DNA from: Canibacter zhuwentaonis
GTDB taxonomy: Bacteria; Actinomycetota; Actinomycetes; Actinomycetales; Microbacteriaceae
Length of the DNA: 64,000 bases
NCBI RefSeq assembly: GCF_018531125.1
Contig: NZ_JAHDSY010000001.1
Direction: 5' to 3' (one strand)
The notes beneath the pieces are model-generated. The model did no database searches. It saw only the letters and a list, made by a program, of their open reading frames with translations, and was not told where the DNA came from. A program made the position numbers and the translations under genes. This document shows, one piece after another, positions 44,164 to 52,331 of this stretch; the first letter of the stretch is position 1; every line of letters starts with the position of its first letter.

Positions 44164-46854
44164 CTATACGAGCGAACGCAGCACGTACTGCAGAATGCCG
44201 CCGTTGCGGTAATAATCCGCTTCTCCCGGAGTGTCTATGCGCACAACAGCGTCAAACGTGACCATCTCGCCGTTTTCGCGAGTTGCAACAACCCGCACGG
44301 TCTTTGGTGTGTAGCCCTTGTTAAGCTCGGTAATACCCGAGATGTCAAAGCTCTCAGTGCCGTCTAAGCCGAGCGAATCAGCAGACTCCCCCGCCGGGAA
44401 CTGCAGCGGTAAAACTCCCATACCAATCAGATTGGAGCGGTGGATCCGCTCGTACGATTCGGTTATAACAGCGCGTACGCCCAGCAGCGCAGTGCCCTTT
44501 GCAGCCCAGTCACGGGAAGAACCCGAGCCGTATTCTTTGCCGCCCAAAACCACAAGAGGAACACCCGCCTCTTTGTAGTTCATCGCAGCATCATAGACGG
44601 TAGACTGCTCTCCCTCACGGGTAAAGTCGCGGGTGAATCCGCCCTCTACTCCGTCAAGCAGCTGATTCTTAATGCGGATATTCGCGAAGGTACCGCGGAT
44701 CATAACCTCATGGTTGCCGCGCCTTGAGCCGTAGCTGTTGAAATCTTTCGGCTCAACCCCGCGGGCCGTTAAATACTGACCGGCGGGTGTTTCAGCGCGG
44801 AAAGAACCAGCAGGTGAAATGTGGTCTGTTGTCACAGAATCGCCAAGCTTCAAAAGCACACGTGCGCCTGAAATATCAGTTACCGCGTCTTGCTCAAGCC
44901 GCATCCCCTCAAAGTAAGGAGGTTTGCGCACATAGGTGGAATCCTGATCCCAATCGAAAATAGCGCCGGTTGGAGTTTCCAGGTTCTGCCAGCGCGCATC
45001 ACCATCAAAAATAGTGCTGTACTTAGAATCGAACATCTCCGTATCAATAGACTCGTCGATAATTTGCTGCACTTCGCTTGGGTCTGGCCAGATATCGCGT
45101 AAGAACACGTCCTGCCCCGCAGCATCCTGCCCCAACGGCTGCGTCTCAAAATCAAAGTTCATTGAACCTGCCAGAGCGTAAGCAATAACCAGCGGCGGAG
45201 ATGCCAGATAGTTCATCTTCACATCCGGGTTAATACGACCCTCAAAGTTCCTGTTACCAGACAGCACAGCGGTCACAGCAAGATCGTTTTCGTGCACCGC
45301 CGCAGAGATTTTCGCATCTAGCGGACCTGAGTTACCAATACAGGTCGCGCATCCGTAACCGACAACATAAAAATTAATCGCCTCGAGATACTCCAGCAAC
45401 CCCGATTTTTCATAATAGTCAGTAACGACTTTTGAACCCGGAGCCAAAGACGTTTTAACCCACGGCTTGCTGGTAAGCCCCTTACGCACAGCATTACGCG
45501 CGAGCACACCGGCGGCAACCATAACCGAGGGGTTAGAGGTGTTTGTGCAAGAAGTGATTGACGCAATTGAAACAGCGCCGTGATCAATCTCAAAGGTGGC
45601 GTTTTCTGTGACCACGGTTACCGGATTGCTGAAACCGTTTTCAGCCGATGCTAAATCACCCCGCACGTAGTTCTTAAGGTCTTTAGCGAATTGAGTTTTC
45701 GCCTCTGTCAGCTCGATTCTATCCTGGGGACGTTTTGGACCGGCAATAGATGGCACAACAGTTGCAAGATCAAGCTCAATATACTCGCTGTATTCAGCTT
45801 CGTTAGACGGATCGTGCCAAAAACCCTGCTTTTTAGCGTAGGTCTCAACAAGCTCAAGCTGCTCTTGGCTTCGCCCGGTGAGCTGCAGATAGTCGAGAGT
45901 AACCTGATCTATCGGGAAAATCGCGGCGGTTGAGCCAAACTCCGGGCTCATATTGCCGATAGTGGCGCGGTTTGCCAACGGCACAGCCGCAACGCCCTCG
46001 CCGTAAAACTCAACAAACTTACCAACAACACCGTGCTGGCGCAACATCTGAGTGATTGTCAGCACAACATCGGTCGCGGTTGCGCCAGCTGGAATATTAC
46101 CCGAAAGCTTAAACCCAACAACCTTTGGAATCAGCATCGAAACTGGCTGACCGAGCATTGCCGCCTCAGCTTCAATACCGCCAACGCCCCAACCGAGCAC
46201 GCCCAAACCGTTTACCATGGTTGTGTGCGAGTCAGTTCCCACACAGGTATCCGGATAGGCTCTCATTACCCCACCAACCTCGCGAGTCATGGTGACGCTC
46301 GCCAGGTACTCAATATTAACCTGGTGCACAATACCCATGCCCGGCGGCACAACCTTAAAATCGTTAAACGCAGTCTGCCCCCAGCGCAAGAATTGATAAC
46401 GTTCCCCGTTGCGCTGGTACTCGATGTCCATATTGCGCTCAATAGCGTTACTAGCACCGAAAACATCGATCTGCACCGAGTGGTCAATAACCATTTCAGC
46501 CGGGGCAAGCGGATTAATTTTGTTTGGATCGCCGCCCAGATCTAACACAGCCTCTCGCATCGTTGCAAGATCAACAATGCAGGGCACACCAGTGAAGTCT
46601 TGCATCACAACGCGCGCGGGGGTGAACTGAATCTCAGTGTCAGGCTCCGCCTGAGGATTCCAGTTAGCCAATGCCTCTATGTGAGCTGCTGTGATGTTCT
46701 TACCATCTTCTGTGCGCAATAAGTTCTCTAGCAAAACCTTGAGACTGTACGGTAAACGTTGCGCTCCGATAACACTGTGTAGGCTGTAGATCTCATACTC
46801 TGTGTTTGCTACTTTAAGTGTTTGTTTTGCTCCAAAAGTATTTACTGTGCTCAC
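44164..46854 (-). CDS. acnA: Aconitate hydratase A
   Basis: Aconitase of the TCA cycle, a 4Fe-4S enzyme. The 896-residue protein has cluster ligands in ASITSCTNTSNPSVM and VGYGCATCIGNSG, the VMQDFTGVPCIVDLA segment, TDSHTTMVNGLGVLGWGVGGIEAEA and the swivel domain with NSYGSRRGNHEVMIRGTFANIRI and YGSGSSRDWAAKG. I choose the GTG at 46852-46854, nine bases after GGAG, over the TTG two codons upstream. About 180 bases upstream hold no gene. Confidence 0.96.
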   Translation of the reverse strand: MSTVNTFGAKQTLKVANTEYEIYSLHSVIGAQRLPYSLKVLLENLLRTEDGKNITAAHIEALANWNPQAEPDTEIQFTPARVVMQDFTGVPCIVDLATMREAVLDLGGDPNKINPLAPAEMVIDHSVQIDVFGASNAIERNMDIEYQRNGERYQFLRWGQTAFNDFKVVPPGMGIVHQVNIEYLASVTMTREVGGVMRAYPDTCVGTDSHTTMVNGLGVLGWGVGGIEAEAAMLGQPVSMLIPKVVGFKLSGNIPAGATATDVVLTITQMLRQHGVVGKFVEFYGEGVAAVPLANRATIGNMSPEFGSTAAIFPIDQVTLDYLQLTGRSQEQLELVETYAKKQGFWHDPSNEAEYSEYIELDLATVVPSIAGPKRPQDRIELTEAKTQFAKDLKNYVRGDLASAENGFSNPVTVVTENATFEIDHGAVSIASITSCTNTSNPSVMVAAGVLARNAVRKGLTSKPWVKTSLAPGSKVVTDYYEKSGLLEYLEAINFYVVGYGCATCIGNSGPLDAKISAAVHENDLAVTAVLSGNRNFEGRINPDVKMNYLASPPLVIAYALAGSMNFDFETQPLGQDAAGQDVFLRDIWPDPSEVQQIIDESIDTEMFDSKYSTIFDGDARWQNLETPTGAIFDWDQDSTYVRKPPYFEGMRLEQDAVTDISGARVLLKLGDSVTTDHISPAGSFRAETPAGQYLTARGVEPKDFNSYGSRRGNHEVMIRGTFANIRIKNQLLDGVEGGFTRDFTREGEQSTVYDAAMNYKEAGVPLVVLGGKEYGSGSSRDWAAKGTALLGVRAVITESYERIHRSNLIGMGVLPLQFPAGESADSLGLDGTESFDISGITELNKGYTPKTVRVVATRENGEMVTFDAVVRIDTPGEADYYRNGGILQYVLRSLV

Positions 46855-47034
46855 TACCAACTCCGCTTTCTGAGCATCCTTAAAAGAGGCTCATTTAGTT
46901 TGATGCCAAGATAATTTTACACGCGAAAAATATCCATACATCCAGCTTACTCTGCTGTAATTCTGCGACAAAATCGGCAATTCTTCAGATGAAACCAACG
47001 CTCATTAAGAGGTCAATTAAACACTCAGCAGCAG

Positions 47035-47769
47035 CTACGTAACAACCGTCGGAGCAACCCTGCGCACCCTGTCCGCTTTAATTGCCGCAGCACACACGCG
47101 CCAGGTTAAAAACAGCAACAACGCGTACAATGGCAGCCCCATAACGAGCCTTGCAACGCCGAGCCCTTCAACGTTGCCCGCGTAAAAAAGCGGCAGCTGC
47201 ACGGCGAGGCGTACCAGCATTAGCGCAGCCCAGGCAACGGTAAGCCTGATGCCTATCCGCCTCAGCTGCGGCACAGTGCGCCAACGCTGCAGGGATGAAC
47301 TCAAAAAACCCGCAATCATGCCGATTAGCGGCACTCTGAAAGCAACCGACAGCAACAGAGCCAACGCGTAAACGCCGTTAAAAATAAAGCCCGGGATGTA
47401 ATAGTCGCTGCCTTTACCACGCCACAGCACAAACAAAACGCACAGCCCGACACCGAACAGGGCGGATAATCCCGGGCTGAGATTCTCCCGGCGCAGAATC
47501 CGCACCAGCAGCAGCACGGTTACCGCACCGATAGCAAAACCGGCCCCCAAAAACGCCTCTTTGGTGATTGTAAACAGCAGCAAAAAGACCACGCCGGGCA
47601 GCGAGGCTTCGACTATGCCGCGCACCCCGCCGATACTTTCAAGCACCCCCGCTGCAGATGCGTCTTCACCGCGCGCGGCTTTTTTAGCCGCGCCAACAAC
47701 CCCCATTGCAGACCCCTTATCCGCATCCTTTGCCGGAAGTATAATCCTGTTTTTAGAAGTATTATCCAC
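47035..47769 (-). CDS. DUF3159 family membrane protein
   Basis: A 244-residue protein with about six membrane segments, matching the actinobacterial DUF3159 family. Typical are ESIGGVRGIVEASLPGVVFLLLFTIT, KGSDYYIPGFIFNGVYALALLLSVAFRVPLIG and the C-terminal LVRLAVQLPLFYAGNVEGLGVARLVMGLPLYAL. It follows DUF3710 by 12 bases and belongs to the usual dut-DUF3710-DUF3159 run. Function unknown; a membrane transport or assembly role is only guessed from topology. Confidence 0.9.
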   Translation of the reverse strand: MDNTSKNRIILPAKDADKGSAMGVVGAAKKAARGEDASAAGVLESIGGVRGIVEASLPGVVFLLLFTITKEAFLGAGFAIGAVTVLLLVRILRRENLSPGLSALFGVGLCVLFVLWRGKGSDYYIPGFIFNGVYALALLLSVAFRVPLIGMIAGFLSSSLQRWRTVPQLRRIGIRLTVAWAALMLVRLAVQLPLFYAGNVEGLGVARLVMGLPLYALLLFLTWRVCAAAIKADRVRRVAPTVVT

Positions 47770-47781
47770 GGTTCAAATACC

Positions 47782-48483
47782 TTACTGTTCCTGCGAGTTG
47801 GGCAGTCCCGACTCAAATTCGCCAGCTTCGGGCAGCTGCAGCAGCAGAATCTCTCCCGGCGGGATAGGACTCTCACCGCGCACAACAACCATCTCGCGGA
47901 AAACCGATTCAATGCCCGCAGCCCGCGCGGAATCCGTCGCCGCCGGACCAACGATAATCGCGCGCAGCATCCAGCGAGGGCCGTCAACTCCAAAACAGCG
48001 CACAGTGGTTTTTTGCTCCTGCGCTGCGGGCACAATTATCAGCTCCGGCCCAAAAGTTCCCTGCTGCGCGGTAACCTCAGCGCCCTGCTCCAGCAGCTGC
48101 TCGTGCATCGCCGCACGACTCTGATTCCAAACCCCGGTTGTTTTGGGGGCAGAAAACGCCTGCGCCTGCAGTGTCGAGCCTTCGTAATCAACAGACACCG
48201 CGATAATCCGCTGCGAAACCTGCTCAATATCGAGCCGCACCTGCAAACCCTCGCGCGGCGCAACCTTAATCGCCCCAAGATCGATATACGGGCGGATCTG
48301 CGGCACCTCGCTAATATCGTAGGGACCTTTTACCGCACGGTCAGCTGGCGCGCACTTGCTCGTGTCGATAGCCTCCGCCTGAGCACCCTCCTGTGACCCC
48401 CGCTCAGCCTCGGAGCTCGCCTCTTTTGTCACCTCGGTCTTGCTTGCCGAATCGTCTGTCCGACTTCTTTTTTTGAAAAACAT
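47782..48483 (-). CDS. DUF3710 family protein
   Basis: A 233-residue soluble protein of the actinobacterial DUF3710 family, which accompanies dut. The first 45 residues are charged and variable; then GPYDISEV and YIDLGAIKVAPREGLQVRLDI, then QAFSAPKTTGVWNQSRAAMHEQLLEQGAEV and CFGVDGPRWMLRAIIVGPAA, all highly typical. The gene starts 23 bases after dut. Function unknown. Confidence 0.92.
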   Translation of the reverse strand: MFFKKRSRTDDSASKTEVTKEASSEAERGSQEGAQAEAIDTSKCAPADRAVKGPYDISEVPQIRPYIDLGAIKVAPREGLQVRLDIEQVSQRIIAVSVDYEGSTLQAQAFSAPKTTGVWNQSRAAMHEQLLEQGAEVTAQQGTFGPELIIVPAAQEQKTTVRCFGVDGPRWMLRAIIVGPAATDSARAAGIESVFREMVVVRGESPIPPGEILLLQLPEAGEFESGLPNSQEQ

Positions 48484-48506
48484 TTTTATAACCTCGTTCT
48501 AAACTT

Positions 48507-48944
48507 TTATTCGGATACCCCGGTTGAACCAAAGCCCGCAGCCCCGCGGTCACTGGCGGGCAATTCGGTAACACTGTTAAACTCAACTTCGGGCACTGCC
48601 ATAATTACCAGCTGCGCAATTCTGTCACCGGCGCTAATTTGAAAACTGTGCTGCGGATCGTGGTTGATCAGCGGCACCATTATCTCACCGCGATAGCCAG
48701 AATCCACAACCCCGGGCGCGTTTAGCACAGTAACTCCGTGTTTCACCGCCAGCCCGGAGCGCGGCATCACAAACAGCGCATAACCTGACGGCACAGCAGC
48801 CCGCACTCCCGTGGGAATAAGCGCCCGCTCGCCCGGAGCCAGGGTTACAGCCACCGTGGCGCGCAGATCCGCACCCGCATCACCCGGCATTGCGTACCGC
48901 AGCGGGGTTGCTGCCTGAATTGGAACAGTAAGTTTTTTATTCAC
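48507..48944 (-). CDS. dut: dUTP diphosphatase
   Basis: Dut keeps uracil out of DNA and yields dUMP for ThyA. The 145-residue trimeric-type enzyme shows the five motifs: PGDAGADLRA, PRSGLAVKHG, LNAPGVVDSGYRGEIMVPLINH, GDRIAQLVIM, and the C-terminal ASDRGAAGFGSTG. The start diverges from DUF3093 with only about 60 bases between starts, so promoters overlap. Confidence 0.97.
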   Translation of the reverse strand: MNKKLTVPIQAATPLRYAMPGDAGADLRATVAVTLAPGERALIPTGVRAAVPSGYALFVMPRSGLAVKHGVTVLNAPGVVDSGYRGEIMVPLINHDPQHSFQISAGDRIAQLVIMAVPEVEFNSVTELPASDRGAAGFGSTGVSE

Positions 48945-49007
48945 GGCTACAAGTCTACGAAATCTTTGCTCAGGATTCTATCCACAAGCAGCGCAATAAT
49001 AGAATCT

Positions 49008-49487
49008 GTGAGCACATCCTCTAATCAAAGCGCAGTTTTTTACACAGAGCGCCTATTGCCAACCCCGTGGCTTTACCTGATCACGTTCTTAATCGTGCCC
49101 GCCGTGATTCTCCTGCTGCTGCCGGTGAATCTGCTGCTCGCGATTTTTTTGGCACCGACGGTTTATCTGCTCGTAATCACCATTTTGATTATGACAAGCC
49201 CTAAAATTATGGTTTCGCAAGACACTTTTTACGCTGGCACAGCGTATATCCCGCTCTCCTACCTTGGCACTGTGACCATCCTTAATCGCGACGAGCTCAG
49301 CATTGCGTTGGGAGTGCAGGCAGATGCGCGGGCATTTCTGATAATTCGCGGCTGGATTCACACCGCTTTGAAGGTTACTAACACCGATCCAACAGATCCC
49401 GCGCCGTACTGGATCGTAACGACCCGCCGCCCGCAGGAGCTGGCAGCAGCGCTCAACCGTGCGGCGCAGCTGGCGGATAACTCCTGA
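49008..49487 (+). CDS. DUF3093 family protein
   Basis: A 159-residue membrane-anchored protein of actinobacterial DUF3093. YTERLLPTPWLYLITFLIVPAVILLLLPVN forms two close membrane segments, followed by a beta-rich soluble part ending PAPYWIVTTRRPQELAAAL. I start at the GTG 49008, since the alternative ATG at 48966 overlaps the dut promoter region and encodes nothing family-like. It is on the opposite strand to dut and DUF4193. Confidence 0.88.
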   Translation: MSTSSNQSAVFYTERLLPTPWLYLITFLIVPAVILLLLPVNLLLAIFLAPTVYLLVITILIMTSPKIMVSQDTFYAGTAYIPLSYLGTVTILNRDELSIALGVQADARAFLIIRGWIHTALKVTNTDPTDPAPYWIVTTRRPQELAAALNRAAQLADNS

Positions 49488-49509
49488 GTTATGCTACGCA
49501 GTCAGTGAG

Positions 49510-49803
49510 TTAGTCTACGCAGTCAGCACAAATATCCCCTATTTCACCCTCGCCCGCAAGCTGTGACTGGTGGCGCACCAGGAAACAGTTAGTGCAGGTG
49601 AACTCGTCGTCCTGCTGCGGCAGCACAACAACATCGAGCTCAAAGTCGGAGAGATCGTCACCGCCCAGCTCGAAGCCCAGATTGTCTGAGTCGTCAGCGT
49701 CGATGTAGTGAGAGCGAGAAGAAGCGCGACTTTCTTTTAGCGCATCAATCGAATCAACCTCTTCTTCAGCCGATTTACGTGGAGCATCATAGTCAGTAGC
49801 CAA
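49510..49803 (-). CDS. DUF4193 family zinc-binding protein
   Basis: A 97-residue acidic protein. It begins MATDYDAPR and ends with FTCTNCFLVRHQSQLAGEGEIGDICADCVD, whose four cysteines fit a zinc ribbon. This is the actinobacterial DUF4193 family, always close to sepH. The 211-base divergent space to sepH must hold both promoters. Function unknown; the fold suggests a nucleic-acid or protein-binding role. Confidence 0.93.
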   Translation of the reverse strand: MATDYDAPRKSAEEEVDSIDALKESRASSRSHYIDADDSDNLGFELGGDDLSDFELDVVVLPQQDDEFTCTNCFLVRHQSQLAGEGEIGDICADCVD

Positions 49804-50014
49804 AAATCAATCACCTTTATTTTTAGGATTTATGCTTATGGCGCACTATTATTACTGACTAATTCAAAAAACACAAATTAGATGCCCGTAAAGCCAAGAA
49901 AATCAGTGGCATTAGAAATATTTTTCGCGGGCGCGGTGCTGTTACAATAAAAAGCAACAAAAACGTGGCAAACTATATAAAACGCAACAAAACGAGCTTG
50001 CCGGAGGGACTGAA

Positions 50015-51205
50015 ATGACAAACCTTAGCTTTGACCGCCGCAACAATCACGATCTGGTGCTTGTTAGCGAGGATGGCGCAGAATTCATCCTGCCGGTCAC
50101 AGAACAGCTCTTGGCGGAGGTGCGGATTATAACGCAGCAGCAGCGCGGATTAAACAAGATTCAACCCGCCCTTGTGCAAAAAATGCTGCGCGCGGGCGCA
50201 AGCGTAGAAAAGATTGCGGCTGAAACAGGATTTGAGCTTAACGATGTGCAGCGTTTTGAAGCACCAATAAAAACAGAGCTCAGCTATATGCTTGAACGCG
50301 CAATGAGCACCCCGGTGCGCACAAATGCAGCACAGGAAGATACAGACGAAAAATTTGGCGCGGTTATTCAAGAGCGGCTAACAGGGTGTGGTGCTGCACA
50401 TAGCACCTGGCGAGCCTATAAAACACCCGAAAAAGGCTGGCAGATTGAGCTTAAGTTCGAGATTAACGATGTTTTGCACTGCGCAATATGGAGTTTTGAC
50501 AGCCGTAAAATGATTCTTGCGCCGCAAACTCAAGACGCAATAGATCTCTCTAAACAGGGCGATGTGAGCGAGGTGCTAATCCCTAAACTGCACGCTGTGC
50601 AGGCAACGGCTGCTAGCGAAAGCAAAACCGACGGCGAAAACGCAACTGCTCAGGCTAGCACAGCAAACACCGCCGCACAAAAACCACAGCGTCCCAAAAC
50701 AGAGCAGCACGACCCATACGTCGGCGCGACCTACAACGCACCGCCAAAACCCGTTGCTAAAACGGCAAGCCTACTAGACGCGCTGCGTCGCAAACGTGAC
50801 GAGCGCGCACAGGAAAACATGATCACCCTCGCCAAGCCTGACACAGCGAATCCGCACGGCACGCAACCGCTCAAACTGCCCGACTATGCAGCGCACACAA
50901 CGCAAGATTCCTGTTTGATAACAGAACAGGAAACCGACGATGATGTTTACACGCAGTGGGAACAGGCCGGTTTTAACACCTCAGAAACTACCGCAATGTC
51001 CTTGTCGGATGGAGCGGATCTTAGCTCGCAGACAGTGCCACTGCCAGAGCAGCCCGAATCTACGGCAGAACCGACCACCGATGTAGCATCGCAGCAGGGA
51101 ACTCAAAAGTCTACTCGCGGGGCAAAGAAGAAAAACCGCCCCGAAATTCCCGAGTGGGATGATATTTTGTTTGGCTCGCGGTCAAATAAAAACGGTGACA
51201 ACTAG
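50015..51205 (+). CDS. sepH: Septation protein SepH (DUF3071)
   Basis: SepH binds FtsZ and promotes Z-ring assembly in actinobacteria. The 396-residue protein has the DUF3071 domain in residues 1-165, beginning DLVLVSEDGAEFILPVTEQL and including a helix-turn-helix (QPALVQKMLRAGASVEKIAAETGFELNDVQRFEAPI). A long low-complexity Ala/Thr/Glu/Gln-rich tail follows, with a basic end GAKKKNRPEIPEWDDILFGS, a typical conserved C-terminus. GGAGGG precedes the ATG. Its TAG overlaps the TAG of the phosphatase gene in CTAG (51202-51205). Confidence 0.93.
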   Translation: MTNLSFDRRNNHDLVLVSEDGAEFILPVTEQLLAEVRIITQQQRGLNKIQPALVQKMLRAGASVEKIAAETGFELNDVQRFEAPIKTELSYMLERAMSTPVRTNAAQEDTDEKFGAVIQERLTGCGAAHSTWRAYKTPEKGWQIELKFEINDVLHCAIWSFDSRKMILAPQTQDAIDLSKQGDVSEVLIPKLHAVQATAASESKTDGENATAQASTANTAAQKPQRPKTEQHDPYVGATYNAPPKPVAKTASLLDALRRKRDERAQENMITLAKPDTANPHGTQPLKLPDYAAHTTQDSCLITEQETDDDVYTQWEQAGFNTSETTAMSLSDGADLSSQTVPLPEQPESTAEPTTDVASQQGTQKSTRGAKKKNRPEIPEWDDILFGSRSNKNGDN

Positions 51206-52293
51206 TTTGCTAAAGCTCCTGCGGTAAGCAGCACAATTCCTGTTTCAGAGTCGGTTAAACCGCCATGCTGCCCAATCATTTTACGGTAATAGTCAGCCTC
51301 ACTGGTTGATAAATAGCTGTAGTTTTTGCGAGCCACAATAAAAACATCGCCCATGCGCGCGGCAACACCATCGCGCACCCTGCCAAACACTCCGGAGTTA
51401 ATAAGCTCGGCTTTGGTTCCGGCAAAACAGGCATCACCCTCGCGCTCTTGAATCTGCCGCGCCAGCGCCTCGGCCTCGGTCGGAAATTTAAGATACAAAC
51501 TTCTAAATCGCCCCTCGCCGCCAACGAGCGTTTCCGCGGGCAGTGTGATCCGCTCTTCGAGCACGCGCTTAGCCTTATCGGGCACGTCGATCATACCGTG
51601 ATCCGCGGTTAAAAACCCGCCCACGCCCTGCGGCAGCGTCTCCAAAAAGTGCCCAACAGTCACGTCTATCTCCTGCAACACACGCTGCCACTGCGCGCTG
51701 TGACAGCCAAATTTGTGCCCCGCCTGGTCGAGTTCATCAATATACAGATAATAGAGCCCCGAAGCCTGTTTCAGGTGCGCACTGAGCGCGGCAACTCTGT
51801 CTCTGATCCGCTTTCCTCCGACGTAATCTGTGCCCGTTAGAATCGCCGCGGTTAAACCCGAGTCGCAGTGTTCTGGGCGGGCAAAAACCTGCGCGGCAAA
51901 ACCCTCTTCACGCACCCGCTCAAAAACTGTTGGCGCGAGCTGCCAGCTGCGCACGTTTTTAATATCCCGCCAATCCTGCAGCACTTTTGTGAGCTTCCCA
52001 GTTGCAGGGTTTAAGATTTTATAACCCACAAGCCCGTGATCTCCAGGCAAAACCCCGGTTGCTATGGTTGTGAGCGCGGCTGCTGTTGTTGTGGGCGTGA
52101 CAGTTTCGATCCGCCGCCTGCTCAGGCTCATTAAATGCGGTGCAAGATGTTTGTAGTCGAGCAGGTTCTGCCACCCCAGCCCGTCAACAACAACCGCAAC
52201 AACTCTGGTAACATTGCCAGATTGCAATTGTGCTAACGCCTTGGGCAGCAGCCCGGCAAGTTGCAGACCGCACTCTACTCGATTGGGTATCAT
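51202..52293 (-). CDS. Alkaline-phosphatase-superfamily protein (nucleotide pyrophosphatase/phosphodiesterase type)
   Basis: A 363-residue metal-dependent phosphohydrolase. Motifs: VAVVVDGLGWQNL, the nucleophile region TPTTTAAALTTIATGVLPGDHGLVGY, YIDELDQAGHKFGC and FLTADHGMIDV, which supply the two metal sites. No signal peptide is visible, so it is cytosolic. This gene usually sits between sepH and the topoisomerase A gene in the order, as here. It converges on sepH with a shared CTAG and diverges from the topoisomerase gene. Confidence 0.88.
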   Translation of the reverse strand: MIPNRVECGLQLAGLLPKALAQLQSGNVTRVVAVVVDGLGWQNLLDYKHLAPHLMSLSRRRIETVTPTTTAAALTTIATGVLPGDHGLVGYKILNPATGKLTKVLQDWRDIKNVRSWQLAPTVFERVREEGFAAQVFARPEHCDSGLTAAILTGTDYVGGKRIRDRVAALSAHLKQASGLYYLYIDELDQAGHKFGCHSAQWQRVLQEIDVTVGHFLETLPQGVGGFLTADHGMIDVPDKAKRVLEERITLPAETLVGGEGRFRSLYLKFPTEAEALARQIQEREGDACFAGTKAELINSGVFGRVRDGVAARMGDVFIVARKNYSYLSTSEADYYRKMIGQHGGLTDSETGIVLLTAGALAN

Positions 52294-52331
52294 ACGATTA
52301 TACTACTTTAAGATTTAGAAAGGCAGATTCG

